A stretch of DNA of 15,567 nucleotides from Propionicimonas sp. (GCA_031119515.1 JAVHXR010000021.1:1-15567), one strand, 5' to 3'. Counted from the first letter of the stretch, positions 6,040-13,888 are shown. A program made the numbers and translations. The notes: a model not told the origin generated them from the letters alone.

Positions 6040-6528
6040 ATGGACGATCTCTTCGCGCCACCGGCCGGCGCCTGGCAGCGGCTCGCCCCCAGGGCGGCGC
6101 CTGCGCGGGCGCTGGACACCGCGATCGGCAACCTGGTCTGGCTGGCCGCGGCGGTCGCCGCAGCCTGGATCTTCCTCGAGTGGTGGGTTCCCGTCCTGAT
6201 CGGTGGACTCGGCCTGGTGTGGCTGGTCTACATCACCCTCAGGGCGTGGCGCTGGACGCGCGCCTTCGGCTTCGCCGAGCGCGAGCACGACCTGGTGATC
6301 TCCACCGGGCTGTGGAACCGCAAGCTCGCCGTCATCCCCTACTCCCGGATGCAGTCGGTGCAGGTCCACTCCGGCCCGGTCGAGCGGCTCTGGGGGATCG
6401 CCAAGGTCAGCCTGGTGACCGCCAGCGTCGAGACTCGTGCCACCATCCCCGGCCTCACCGCGACCGACGCCACCAGGCTGCGCGACCGGCTGATCGAAGC
6501 CGGGGAACAGCAGGCGCTGCCGCTGTGA
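6040..6528 (+). CDS. YdbS-like membrane protein with one bPH2 (DUF304) domain
   Basis: A 162-aa protein with two adjacent membrane helices (about 29-47 and 50-68) and then a bacterial PH-like domain of the DUF304/YdbS family. Typical family features are the ISTGLWNRKLAVIPYSRMQSVQVHSGP segment (87-113) and the Arg-Leu-Trp-Gly-Ile helix turn. The stop TGA (6526-6528) overlaps the GTG start of the next gene (GTGA overlap), so the two are translationally coupled, as ydbS-ydbT pairs usually are. The Bacillus YdbS/YdbT pair has been linked to resistance to a bacteriocin (amylocyclicin); the biochemical role is unclear. The start is supported by the leaderless -10 box 6 nt upstream. Confidence 0.88.
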   Translation: MDDLFAPPAGAWQRLAPRAAPARALDTAIGNLVWLAAAVAAAWIFLEWWVPVLIGGLGLVWLVYITLRAWRWTRAFGFAEREHDLVISTGLWNRKLAVIPYSRMQSVQVHSGPVERLWGIAKVSLVTASVETRATIPGLTATDATRLRDRLIEAGEQQALPL

Positions 6529-8033
6529 GCGACACCGAGCGGGAACTCCCGCCGTCCGAGCCACCGTCCGAGCCCCCGGCCGTCGCCCCCACGCCGAAGC
6601 GGACCGAACGCGCCCATCCGCTGACCCCACTGGTGCGGGGCTGGGTGGTGCTGCTGGCGATCGTCATCGGCTTCGGACGTGAGTTCGTCCCGGACGGCAG
6701 CGAGCCGGGCCGGTTGCCGCCCCTGCAGTTGATCCTCGCCGGGATCGGTGCGATCGCGCTGATCGCGGTCATCGCAGGCTTCATGTCATGGCGGTTCACC
6801 CGGTTCGTGGTGGACGCCGACGAGCTCAGGATCGACGCCGGCGCGATCTTCCGGTCCTCCAAGCGGATCGCCTTCGAGCGGGTCCAGGCCATCGATGTCG
6901 TCCAGCCGTTCGCCGCCCGGCTGTTCCGGCTCGCCGAGATCCGGATCGACATCGGCGGCGGAGAGACCACCCAGCTGCGCTACCTGAGCCTGGCCAGGGC
7001 CTACGAGCTGCGCGACTACCTGCTGGCCCGCGCCCGCGGCCACCGCGACGCCGAGGCGACCCACCACGAACTCACCGCCGGCTCGGTGCTCGCCGACCTC
7101 ACCGAGCAGGACCAGGTGCTCGTCCGGGTCGAGCCGGGGACCCTCGTGCTCGCCGCCCTGACCTCGCACGAGTTCTTCGGGATCCTGCTCAGCGGCGCGG
7201 TAGCGATCGGCATCACCCTCGCGCTCGACCTCGGCTGGGCCGCCCTCGGCCTGCTGCTGCCGGTCGGCAGCGCGCTGATCGGCTTCGTCGCCCAACGGGT
7301 CACCGGCCAGTTCAACTACACGCTCTCCCGCCGGGCGGCCGGGCTCCGCATCGCCCGCGGCCTCACCAGCCTCACCAGCCAGTCGCTGCCGCCGCGCCGG
7401 ATCCAGGCCGTCCAGATCAGCCAGTCGCTGCTGTGGCGCCGCCTCGGCCTCTTCCGGATCGACCTCGAGGTGATCGGCTGGGGTGCGGTCGGGGGCGAGG
7501 AGGACGCGAAGAGCGTGAGCACGATCATGCTGCCCGCCGGCACCGCCGACCAGGTCACCACCGCGATCGCCGCCCTGTGGCCGACGACCGACTACCGCCA
7601 GGTGGAACTCACCCCCGCGCCGCGGTCGGCGCGCTGGCTGCATCCTCTCTCGGCGCCGTTCCTGCGGTGGGGCTTCGACGCCCGGCTGTTCGTCGCCCAG
7701 CACGGCTGGCTGGTGCGCCGCTGGCAACTCGTCCCGCACTCCCGCGCCCAGTCCGCGCGGGTCGCCCAGGGGCCGCTGTCACGCCGTCTGGGACTGGCCG
7801 ACCTTGAGGTCCACACCGCGGGCACCCACCTTTCCATCCACGCCGAGGGGACGGACGCCGCCACCGTCGGGGAGCGGCTGGCCGAGTTGCACGCCCACTT
7901 CCACCACCTGCCCGACCACGACGTGTCCGAGCCTGTCCCTGCGCCGGCTGTCGAGCCGCCCCGGGATCAGGCGGCCGGGACCGCCGACCGCCTGGCCGAC
8001 CAGGCCGACGCCACCATCTCGTCCACCGAGTAG
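6525..8033 (+). CDS. YdbT-like membrane protein with three bPH2 (DUF304) domains
   Basis: A 502-aa protein. The frame is open much further upstream, but GTG 6525 overlaps the stop of the YdbS-like gene and precedes a Pro/Ser/Glu-rich hydrophilic N-terminus (1-30), so it is the natural start. It has two helices (about 38-52 and 67-86), a first bPH2 domain (about 88-170, SSKRIAFERVQAIDVVQP), two more helices (about 217-257), a second bPH2 (about 262-352, LTSQSLPPRRIQAVQISQSLLWRR) and a third (about 385-460, LVPHSRAQSARVAQGPLSRRLG). This is the YdbT layout. The final 40 residues are a Pro/Ala/Asp-rich tail whose last 67 bp overlap the 3' end of galE on the other strand. Confidence 0.88.
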   Translation: MSDTERELPPSEPPSEPPAVAPTPKRTERAHPLTPLVRGWVVLLAIVIGFGREFVPDGSEPGRLPPLQLILAGIGAIALIAVIAGFMSWRFTRFVVDADELRIDAGAIFRSSKRIAFERVQAIDVVQPFAARLFRLAEIRIDIGGGETTQLRYLSLARAYELRDYLLARARGHRDAEATHHELTAGSVLADLTEQDQVLVRVEPGTLVLAALTSHEFFGILLSGAVAIGITLALDLGWAALGLLLPVGSALIGFVAQRVTGQFNYTLSRRAAGLRIARGLTSLTSQSLPPRRIQAVQISQSLLWRRLGLFRIDLEVIGWGAVGGEEDAKSVSTIMLPAGTADQVTTAIAALWPTTDYRQVELTPAPRSARWLHPLSAPFLRWGFDARLFVAQHGWLVRRWQLVPHSRAQSARVAQGPLSRRLGLADLEVHTAGTHLSIHAEGTDAATVGERLAELHAHFHHLPDHDVSEPVPAPAVEPPRDQAAGTADRLADQADATISSTE

Positions 8034-8944
8034 CGCATTCGCCAGTCCAGGTCGCGGGCGGCCGCCTCGCCGGTAGCCACGATCCGGGCCGGGTCGCCCG
8101 CGCGGCGCGGCGCGATCGCCGGATCGAAGTCGATCCCGGTGACCCGCCGCATCGCGTCCATGATCTGACGCACGGACAGCCCCTCCCCGCTGCCGAGGTT
8201 GTACGCCGGCAGCAGCGGACGCCCGGCGTCCAGCGCCCGCGCGGCAGCGACGTGGGAGACCGCCAGGTCGCCGACGTGGACGTAGTCGCGCACGCAGGTG
8301 CCGTCCGGTGTCGGATAGTCGTCGCCGTTGATCCTCGGCGTGCGGCCCTCGAGCAGCGCCTCGATCACCAGCGGGAACAGGTTGTGAGGGCTGGCGTCGT
8401 ACACCTCGTCGGTCGCCGAGCCGACCACGTTGAAGTAGCGGAGGCTCGCTCCGCGGAATCCCGGGCGCGAGCGGGCCACGTCGTCGATCAACCACTCCCC
8501 GATCAGCTTCGACTCGCCATAGGGCGACTCGGGCCGCTTCGGGGAGTCCTCCGTCACAAGCTCGCCGTCCGGGGTGCCGTAGACCGCCGCAGAGGACGAG
8601 AACACCATGCCGGGCGTCCCGGCGGCCTCCATCGCCGCCAGCACACTCGCCGTCCCGGTGACGTTCTGGGCATAGGTGTGCAGCGGACGCTCGACGGACA
8701 CGCCGGCGTACTTGAAGCCGGCCACATGGACGACGCCGCTGCAGCGGTTGTCGGCGAGGGTGCGGGTGAGCAGCTCGGTGTCGAGGATGTCGCCCTCGAC
8801 CAGGTCGACCCCGTCGGGGACGAACCCAGCCCTGCCCGAGGACAGGTTGTCGACCACCACCGGCCGCATCCCCGCCGTCGTCAGCGCCCGCACCACGTGC
8901 GCCCCGATGTAGCCCGCCCCGCCGGTCACCAGCCATGTCGTCAC
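7967..8944 (-). CDS. galE: UDP-glucose 4-epimerase
   Basis: A 325-aa extended short-chain dehydrogenase that interconverts UDP-glucose and UDP-galactose (Leloir pathway, envelope sugar supply). Visible signatures: TGGAGYIG (7-14, NAD-binding Rossmann loop), VDNLSSG (31-37), AGFKYAGVSVERPL (75-88, the GalE substrate loop), SSSAAVYG (116-123), the catalytic YGESK (Y142, K146), RYFNVVGS (169-176) and CVRDYVHVGDL (217-227). The length is typical. The start is GTG 8944, supported by TAGAGT 7 nt upstream. That box lies inside an 8-bp perfect inverted repeat, suggesting repressor control. The gene is divergent from ppgK and convergent with the YdbT-like gene, overlapping it by 67 bp. A related UDP-sugar epimerase activity cannot be excluded. 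Confidence 0.95.
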   Translation of the reverse strand: MTTWLVTGGAGYIGAHVVRALTTAGMRPVVVDNLSSGRAGFVPDGVDLVEGDILDTELLTRTLADNRCSGVVHVAGFKYAGVSVERPLHTYAQNVTGTASVLAAMEAAGTPGMVFSSSAAVYGTPDGELVTEDSPKRPESPYGESKLIGEWLIDDVARSRPGFRGASLRYFNVVGSATDEVYDASPHNLFPLVIEALLEGRTPRINGDDYPTPDGTCVRDYVHVGDLAVSHVAAARALDAGRPLLPAYNLGSGEGLSVRQIMDAMRRVTGIDFDPAIAPRRAGDPARIVATGEAAARDLDWRMRYSVDEMVASAWSARRSAVPAA

Positions 8945-8948
8945 GACG

Positions 8949-8968
8949 GCGACTCTAGCCAGAGTCGC
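8949..8968. promoter_or_regulatory. Perfect 8-bp inverted repeat covering the galE -10 box (operator candidate)
   Basis: GCGACTCT (8949-8956), spacer AGCC, AGAGTCGC (8961-8968). The minus-strand -10 box TAGAGT (8957-8952) lies inside it, 7 nt from the galE GTG. A dimeric repressor bound here would block RNA polymerase; as RNA it would not be in the leaderless message. Confidence 0.5.
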
Positions 8969-8989
8969 ACCGGTTCGCGCGGGCGAAAC

Positions 8990-9018
8990 CGTACCGTCAG
9001 CTGGCGTTCATCGGTACG
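8990..9018. promoter_or_regulatory. Inverted repeat upstream of ppgK
   Basis: CGTACCG (8990-8996) and CGGTACG (9012-9018) are perfect 7-bp arms, 15 nt apart, between the divergent galE and ppgK promoters. The right arm falls near the expected -35 position of the ppgK promoter (-10 at 9038-9043). Confidence 0.3.
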
Positions 9019-9037
9019 CCGTCGGGCGCAGGATGGC

Positions 9038-9043
9038 TAGGGT
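9038..9043 (+). promoter_or_regulatory. -10 box of a leaderless promoter, ppgK
   Basis: TAGGGT ends 7 nt before ATG 9051; no SD is present. It also argues against the in-frame upstream ATG at 9033. Confidence 0.55.
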
Positions 9044-9050
9044 TGTCGCC

Positions 9051-9827
9051 ATGAGCAACGCAGCCGTTCTCGGCATCGACATCGGGGGTTCCGGCATCAA
9101 GGGCGCGCCGGTCGACCTGGAGAAGGGTGACTTCGCGGCTGACCGGCTGCGGATCCCGACGCCCACCCCGTCCACCCCGCAGGCCGTCGCCGATGTGGTC
9201 GCCGAGATCGCCGACGCGTTCGCGGACAAGATCGGCGACGGACCGATCGGCGTGACCATCCCCGCCGTCGTCACCCACGGTGTCACCCGGTCGGCGGCGA
9301 ACATCGACAAGTCGTGGATCGACGCCACGGCCGAGAAGATCTTCTCCGACCGGCTCGGCCGCCGCGTCCACCTCGTCAACGACGCCGACGCCGCAGGGAT
9401 CGCCGAGGTCAAGTACGGCGCCGCCAAGGGCCACCCCGGGTTCGTGCTCGTCACCACCCTCGGCACCGGGATCGGGAGCGCCCTGATCTACCGCGGCGTC
9501 CTGGTGCCGAACAGCGAGCTCGGGCACCTCGAGATCGACGGCCACGACGCCGAGACCCAGGCCGCTGCCTCGATCAAGACCAACCTCGGGCTCAGCTACT
9601 CCGAGTACGTGGTGCGGCTGCAGCGCTACTACGAGCGGGTCGAGGCGCTGTTCTGGCCGGACCTCTTCGTGGTCGGCGGCGGGATCTCCAAGGACGCCGA
9701 GAAGTTCCTGCCCCGGCTCGACCTCAAGACGCCGATCGTCCCCGCCGCGCTGAAGAACCGGGCCGGGATCATCGGGGCGGCCTGGCTGGCCGCGGACGCG
9801 GCCACGCACCCCGACCCGCTCGGCTGA
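9051..9827 (+). CDS. ppgK: Polyphosphate glucokinase
   Basis: A 258-aa ROK-family kinase that phosphorylates glucose using polyphosphate (often also ATP), feeding glycolysis. Signatures: GIDIGGSGIKGAPVD (8-22, the PPGK phosphate-1 motif), VNDADAAG (109-116, catalytic Asp111), VTTLGTGIGSAL (134-145), SELGHLEI (155-162) and VVGGGIS (207-213). The ROK zinc cysteines are absent, as in PPGKs. The start at ATG 9051 puts the IGGSG motif at the normal distance and has a leaderless -10 box 7 nt upstream. It is divergent from galE with 106 bp between the start codons and convergent with argS (24 bp between stops). Confidence 0.95.
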   Translation: MSNAAVLGIDIGGSGIKGAPVDLEKGDFAADRLRIPTPTPSTPQAVADVVAEIADAFADKIGDGPIGVTIPAVVTHGVTRSAANIDKSWIDATAEKIFSDRLGRRVHLVNDADAAGIAEVKYGAAKGHPGFVLVTTLGTGIGSALIYRGVLVPNSELGHLEIDGHDAETQAAASIKTNLGLSYSEYVVRLQRYYERVEALFWPDLFVVGGGISKDAEKFLPRLDLKTPIVPAALKNRAGIIGAAWLAADAATHPDPLG

Positions 9828-9832
9828 GTCGC

Positions 9833-9844
9833 CCCGCGAGCGGG
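9833..9844. terminator. Small bidirectional hairpin between ppgK and argS
   Basis: CCCG-cgag-CGGG sits in the 24-nt gap between the convergent stop codons of ppgK and argS and could serve both strands. The stem is only 4 bp and there is no T-tract. Confidence 0.3.
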
Positions 9845-9851
9845 AGCGTCC

Positions 9852-11495
9852 TCACATCCGCTCGGGCGCCTCGATCCCCAGCAGATCGAGGCCCCGCGCG
9901 ATCACGCGCTTGGTGGCCAGGCACAACCCCAGCCGCGAGGCGCGCACGTCCCCTTCGCTCTTGAGCACGGGGCAGCGCTCGTAGAACACGCTCAGCGCCC
10001 CAGCGAGTTCGTACAGATAGCCGCACAGGCGGTGGGGCTGCAACGTGTCGGCGACCGCGTCCACCACCTCTCCGAACCGCGACAGCAGCAGCGCGAGGGT
10101 CTGCTCCTCAGGCTCGGCAAGGACGCTGATCGGCCCGGCGCCATGGCCCTCGGCCTCGGCCTTCCGCAGGATCTGGGTGACGCGGGCGTGCGCATACTGC
10201 AGGTACGGCCCGGTGTCGCCGGTGGTGGCGACCATCCGCTCGACGTCGAAGGCGTAGTCCTTCTGCAGCCCGCTGGACAGGTCGGCGTACTTGATCGCGG
10301 CCAGCGCGATGGACGGCGCCGCCTCGGCCTCGGCAGCGTCCAGCAGCGAGTTGAGGGTGACGGCGGTGCCCTCGCGGGTGGAGAACTTCTTGCCGTCCGC
10401 CCCGAGCACCTGCCCGAAGCCGACGAACTCGGCCGACACCCCGTCCGGGAGGTAGCCGGCCTTGCGGGCGACGGCGAAGACCAGGTCGAAGTGGAACTGT
10501 TGCGGCGAGCCGACGACATAGATCAGCCGATCCGCCCCGAGGTCGCTCACCCGGTGTCGGATCGCCGCCAGGTCGGTGCAGTCGTAGCCGTAGCCGCCCT
10601 GGGAGTTGCGGATCATCGCCGGCGCCGGGTAGCCGTCCACGAAGACCACGAGGGCGCCGTCGTCGACGACAGCGATCCCCCGCTGCTCGAGGTCGGCGGC
10701 CACCACCGGGAGGTCGTCGTTGTAGATCGACTCCCCGGCGACGTCGCCATCGGTGAGCAGGACGTTCATCCGCTGGTAGGTCGCGTTGAAGCCGTTCAGC
10801 GAGATGTCGATGATCTGCTGCCAGATCCGCCGGGTCTCCGGGTCCCCGGCCTGGAGCGCCACCACCCGGTCACGGGCCCGGTCGGCGAACTCCGCGGACT
10901 CCTTGAGGTGGCTGTTGGCCCGCTGGTAGAGCGCTTCGGCGCTGGGGAGATCGAGGGTGGAGGCGTCCGCGCCCTCGTCGAGCAACTGCTCGACCATCAT
11001 GCCGAACTGGCGGCCCCAGTCGCCGATGTGGTTCTGCGGGATCACAGTGTGGCCGGTCGCGCGCAGCACCCGGGTGAAGCAGTCGCCGATGATCGTCGAG
11101 CGGAGGTGTCCGACGTGCATCTGCTTGGCCGCGTTCGGCGCCGAGTAGTCGACCACCACGTGCCGCGGGTGGCTACTGAGGTTGATCCCTGCCCGCGGGT
11201 CGTCCAGCACCTCGCCGGCGACCCGCGCCAGCACGTCCGCGCGGATCCGGAGGTTGATGAAGCCCGGGCCGGCGATCTCCAGCGGCTCGCACAGGTCGGC
11301 GAGGTCGATCCGCTCGACCAGGGCGGCGGCTACCTCGCGCGGCGGCCTGCCCTCGGACTTGGCCAGCCGGAGGGCGACGTTGGTCTGGAAGTGCCCGAAC
11401 TGGGGTCGAGTGGCCGGACGCAGCTCGGGATCCACCCCGGCAGCGGCTTCGACACGGGCACTCAACACGGCGGGCAGAGACAGCATGTCCGCCAT
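9852..11495 (-). CDS. argS: Arginyl-tRNA synthetase
   Basis: A 547-aa class Ia aminoacyl-tRNA synthetase charging tRNA-Arg. In order: an N-terminal Add-1 domain with FGHFQTNVALRLAK (33-46) and GPGFINLRI (77-85); the catalytic signature HVGH (127-130, HIGH motif, within SAPNAAKQMHVGHLRST); NHIGDWGRQFG (155-165); the KMSKS-equivalent KKFSTREG (369-376); and a C-terminal DALR anticodon-binding domain from about TGPYLQYAHAR (428-438) to the terminal PERM. The length fits the family. The frame stays open far upstream, but ATG 11495 gives the standard N-terminus; ATG 11486 is an alternative. Upstream GTGAGAAA is a weak SD, and a 7-bp hairpin lies 24 nt before the start. The YdcF-like gene is upstream on the same strand, 104 bp away. 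Confidence 0.96.
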   Translation of the reverse strand: MADMLSLPAVLSARVEAAAGVDPELRPATRPQFGHFQTNVALRLAKSEGRPPREVAAALVERIDLADLCEPLEIAGPGFINLRIRADVLARVAGEVLDDPRAGINLSSHPRHVVVDYSAPNAAKQMHVGHLRSTIIGDCFTRVLRATGHTVIPQNHIGDWGRQFGMMVEQLLDEGADASTLDLPSAEALYQRANSHLKESAEFADRARDRVVALQAGDPETRRIWQQIIDISLNGFNATYQRMNVLLTDGDVAGESIYNDDLPVVAADLEQRGIAVVDDGALVVFVDGYPAPAMIRNSQGGYGYDCTDLAAIRHRVSDLGADRLIYVVGSPQQFHFDLVFAVARKAGYLPDGVSAEFVGFGQVLGADGKKFSTREGTAVTLNSLLDAAEAEAAPSIALAAIKYADLSSGLQKDYAFDVERMVATTGDTGPYLQYAHARVTQILRKAEAEGHGAGPISVLAEPEEQTLALLLSRFGEVVDAVADTLQPHRLCGYLYELAGALSVFYERCPVLKSEGDVRASRLGLCLATKRVIARGLDLLGIEAPERM

Positions 11496-11519
11496 TTTCT
11501 CACGCGGCAGCGGCCCGCC

Positions 11520-11537
11520 CCGCCACCACCGTGGCGG
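11520..11537 (-). promoter_or_regulatory. Perfect 7-bp hairpin in the argS leader
   Basis: On the minus strand CCGCCAC, loop ggtg, GTGGCGG form a 7-bp stem ending 24 nt before the argS ATG and 62 nt after the YdcF-like stop. It may be a terminator of the upstream gene or a leader structure of argS. No T-box or leader peptide is recognisable. Confidence 0.35.
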
Positions 11538-11599
11538 ATGGTCGGGGTCGCGTGGGGAGGCCCATCCGGACGGCCCCCGCCGGCCAGAGGCGGCGCCGC

Positions 11600-12217
11600 T
11601 CAGCGGGTCGGCCGCGCCCAGGGCCGGCGGCTGGCGACATCCCACAGCAGCTTGAGGTTGGCCGCGACCTCGCGGCGGGCGCCGTTGGCCCACGTCCGGC
11701 CCGAGCGACGGGCCGAGACGTCCCCCACCGCCCAGGCGTCGAGATCGAGCAGCCCGCAGATGGCCAGAGCGCGCGGCAGGTGATAGCGCTGGCTCACGAC
11801 CACCAGTCGCCGCACCCCGAACTCGTCCCTGGCCCGCGCGCAGGACGAGTACGTGTCGATTCCCCCGGGGTCGACCAGCACGGCGTCCGCCGGAACCCCG
11901 TGGCCGAGGACGTAGGAGCGCATCGCCGCCGGCTCGTCGTAGAACCGGCTGGTGCCGTCCCCGGAGAGCAGCAGCCGATCGACCAGCCCGAGCCGGTAGA
12001 GCTGGACGGCGACGTCGAGGCGGGCACGGAGGAAACCGGACGGGCGGCCGTCGGGATAGACCTCGGCTCCCAGAACGAGCGCGACGGGCGTCCTCGGCAG
12101 CGCCGACGGCTCGACGATCCGCCGCCGGGTCGCCAGGTGGATGGCGGCCGCGAGGGCTACCGGAACCGCGACGGCGCCGCACAGGACACCGCCGGCCACA
12201 GCCAGTTCGGGACGCAC
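11600..12217 (-). CDS. YdcF/SanA-like DUF218 membrane protein
   Basis: A 205-aa protein with one N-terminal membrane helix (about 6-28) and an extracytoplasmic DUF218 domain. The family strands and loops are visible: VALVLGAEV (45-53), LLLSGDGTSRFYDEPAAM (82-99), LVDPGGIDTYSSCARA (114-129) and the conserved VVSQRYHLPRAL (140-151). E. coli SanA of this family affects the envelope barrier to vancomycin, and other DUF218 proteins (ElyC, YdcF) act around peptidoglycan precursors; the exact role here is unknown. The start is GTG 12217, supported by TAGGCT 6 nt upstream. The gene is upstream of argS on the same strand and divergent from the FN3-EEP gene. Confidence 0.87.
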   Translation of the reverse strand: MRPELAVAGGVLCGAVAVPVALAAAIHLATRRRIVEPSALPRTPVALVLGAEVYPDGRPSGFLRARLDVAVQLYRLGLVDRLLLSGDGTSRFYDEPAAMRSYVLGHGVPADAVLVDPGGIDTYSSCARARDEFGVRRLVVVSQRYHLPRALAICGLLDLDAWAVGDVSARRSGRTWANGARREVAANLKLLWDVASRRPWARPTR

Positions 12218-12223
12218 GCCGCC

Positions 12224-12229
12224 AGCCTA
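12224..12229 (-). promoter_or_regulatory. -10 box of a leaderless promoter, YdcF-like gene
   Basis: TAGGCT on the minus strand ends 6 nt before GTG 12217, again the leaderless spacing. Confidence 0.5.
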
Positions 12230-12307
12230 GACGGGCCTCTCCAGGGCAGGGCCGCAGGCCCCCGGACCACGCGTCTCCCGCCCCTCTCAGCCTGCTCTCA
12301 GTCGTGA

Positions 12308-12313
12308 TAGATT
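12308..12313 (+). promoter_or_regulatory. Possible -10 box for the first FN3-EEP gene
   Basis: TAGATT lies 54 nt before the GTG start at 12368, leaving room for a leader with an SD (GGACGGAG, 12353-12360, 7 nt before the GTG). This gene therefore differs from the leaderless core genes. No clear -35 is seen. Confidence 0.35.
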
Positions 12314-12367
12314 TCACCGAATCCGGGATGGTTCCCACCCGTGTCTGAGCGTGGACGGAGTCGGGGC

Positions 12368-13888
12368 GTGACGAGTGGCCGAAGGCGGTGGCCGCACCGC
12401 CTGGTTGGCATGCTGAGCGTGCTCCTCCTGACGCTGCCCCTCGCCGGACCCCCGGTCGAGGCGGATCCGGTGATCCCCGCTGCGCCCAGCCAGGTCACCG
12501 TCGGGCCACGCGCCGACATGGCGGTGGTCACCTGGCTGAACCCCGGCGCCAGCAGCTGGGTGGTGGAGATCTCGAACAGCTACCCGCTGGTCGCCCCGCG
12601 ACAGGTCGCCACCACGACCACCATCGCCGTCGTCACCGGGCTACAGCCGGCCACCACCTACTACCTGCGGGTACGGCCGCGCTCGGCTGACGGCGAGTTC
12701 GGCAACCCCAGCGCGACGACGACGTTCACCACCGTCGGAGCCCAGTACCCGGCCGCCGCACCGGCGGTGACGGTGACCGCCACGTCGACGACGAGCCTCG
12801 CACTGGAGTGGGAGAAGGTCTCGCTGGCGGCGTCCTACCAGGTCTCGCGGAGCGCCAGCCCCACCATGCAGGACGCCGAGGTGACGACGGTCGAGAATCC
12901 GGACGCCGTGCTGGCCAAGCTCACCCGCGGCACCACCTACTACACCAGCGTCCGCGCGCTCGGGGCCGATGGCGAGCCGGTGAGCGACTGGTCGCCGGTG
13001 GCGCAGACCGCAACCCCCGACCAGGTGCCGCTGCGGGTGGCGAGCTACAACGTGCTGTGCGAGAACTGCTCCAAGGGCAAGGCGTCCTGGGCGAGTCGTC
13101 GCGGCGCGCTGGTCGAGACGATCAAGGGCCAGGACCCTGACGTGATCGGCCTCCAGGAGGCGTCCCAGGGACGCATCCCGGGCGGCGGCACCCAGTACCA
13201 GGACATCGTCCGCCGGCTCGGCGACCCGTACCGGATCACCGACGACCGCAAGGGGGCGTCGCTGGCCGTCCGGATCGTCTACAACTCCGACCGGGTCGAA
13301 CTGGTCGCCAAGGGCTCGACGTTCCTGCCCAAGGGCAGGTCGAAGCGGGCGGCGACCTGGGCGATCTTCGAGCAGAAGCTGACCGGCGAGCGGTTCTTCT
13401 TCCTCGACACCCACCTCGAGCCGACCAACGACAAGAAGGGCTCGAACAAGTACTACAACGTGCGTCGCCGGCAGGCGAACGCGGTGGTGGACATCATCGA
13501 GAAGAACAACCCCGACAAGCTCCCGGTGATCGCCGTCGGCGACTACAACTCCACCAAGTGGGACACCCCGACCAACGCGCCCTACGACATCATGGAGAAC
13601 GCCGGCTATCTCGACCCGCTGGGCAACGGTTACCGCACCCGTGGAGCCGCTCCCGGCGCGTTCGTCGAGAACCGGATCCACACCTCCTATGCCAGCTACA
13701 ACATGTACCGGCGCAAGGCCCGCAACTTCCCCAGCCACGTCAACGGTTCCAACCCCGACTACATCTTCGTCAGCACGATGCGGGTCAGCGAGTACGAGAC
13801 CGTGGTGGACATCGACTCCTCGGGCCGTTTCGAGGGAGTCATCCCGTCCGACCACAACATGATCCGCGCCACCGTCTGGCTCCCGTAG
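12368..13888 (+). CDS. Secreted FN3-repeat protein with EEP (DNase I-like) domain
   Basis: A 506-aa protein. GTG 12368 was chosen for its SD; an in-frame GTG at 12341 would add nine residues. A signal peptide is clear: basic MTSGRRRWPHRL, a hydrophobic core and cleavage near GPPVEA-DP (about 32). Two fibronectin type III domains follow (about 38-122 and 130-216, each with the TTYYL/TTYYT strand). The endonuclease/exonuclease/phosphatase domain (about 221-506) has all key residues: SYNVLC (N228), GLQEAS (E264), DTHLEP (D347, H349), VGDYNST (D392, N394), NPDYIFV (D464) and PSDHNMI (D495, H496). It is therefore probably an active extracellular phosphodiesterase, with nuclease, sphingomyelinase-like and phosphatase activities all possible. 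A paralogue follows in tandem. Confidence 0.9.
   Translation: MTSGRRRWPHRLVGMLSVLLLTLPLAGPPVEADPVIPAAPSQVTVGPRADMAVVTWLNPGASSWVVEISNSYPLVAPRQVATTTTIAVVTGLQPATTYYLRVRPRSADGEFGNPSATTTFTTVGAQYPAAAPAVTVTATSTTSLALEWEKVSLAASYQVSRSASPTMQDAEVTTVENPDAVLAKLTRGTTYYTSVRALGADGEPVSDWSPVAQTATPDQVPLRVASYNVLCENCSKGKASWASRRGALVETIKGQDPDVIGLQEASQGRIPGGGTQYQDIVRRLGDPYRITDDRKGASLAVRIVYNSDRVELVAKGSTFLPKGRSKRAATWAIFEQKLTGERFFFLDTHLEPTNDKKGSNKYYNVRRRQANAVVDIIEKNNPDKLPVIAVGDYNSTKWDTPTNAPYDIMENAGYLDPLGNGYRTRGAAPGAFVENRIHTSYASYNMYRRKARNFPSHVNGSNPDYIFVSTMRVSEYETVVDIDSSGRFEGVIPSDHNMIRATVWLP

Noticed and set aside
6180..6524. Upstream extension of the YdbT-like frame
   Set aside because: It overlaps the YdbS-like gene in another frame with implausible composition; GTG 6525 overlapping the previous stop is the better start.
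11496..12338. Very long in-frame extension upstream of argS on -
   Set aside because: The extension is Arg/Gly/Pro-rich shadow translation of the YdcF-like gene in another frame. ArgS homology begins at ATG 11495.
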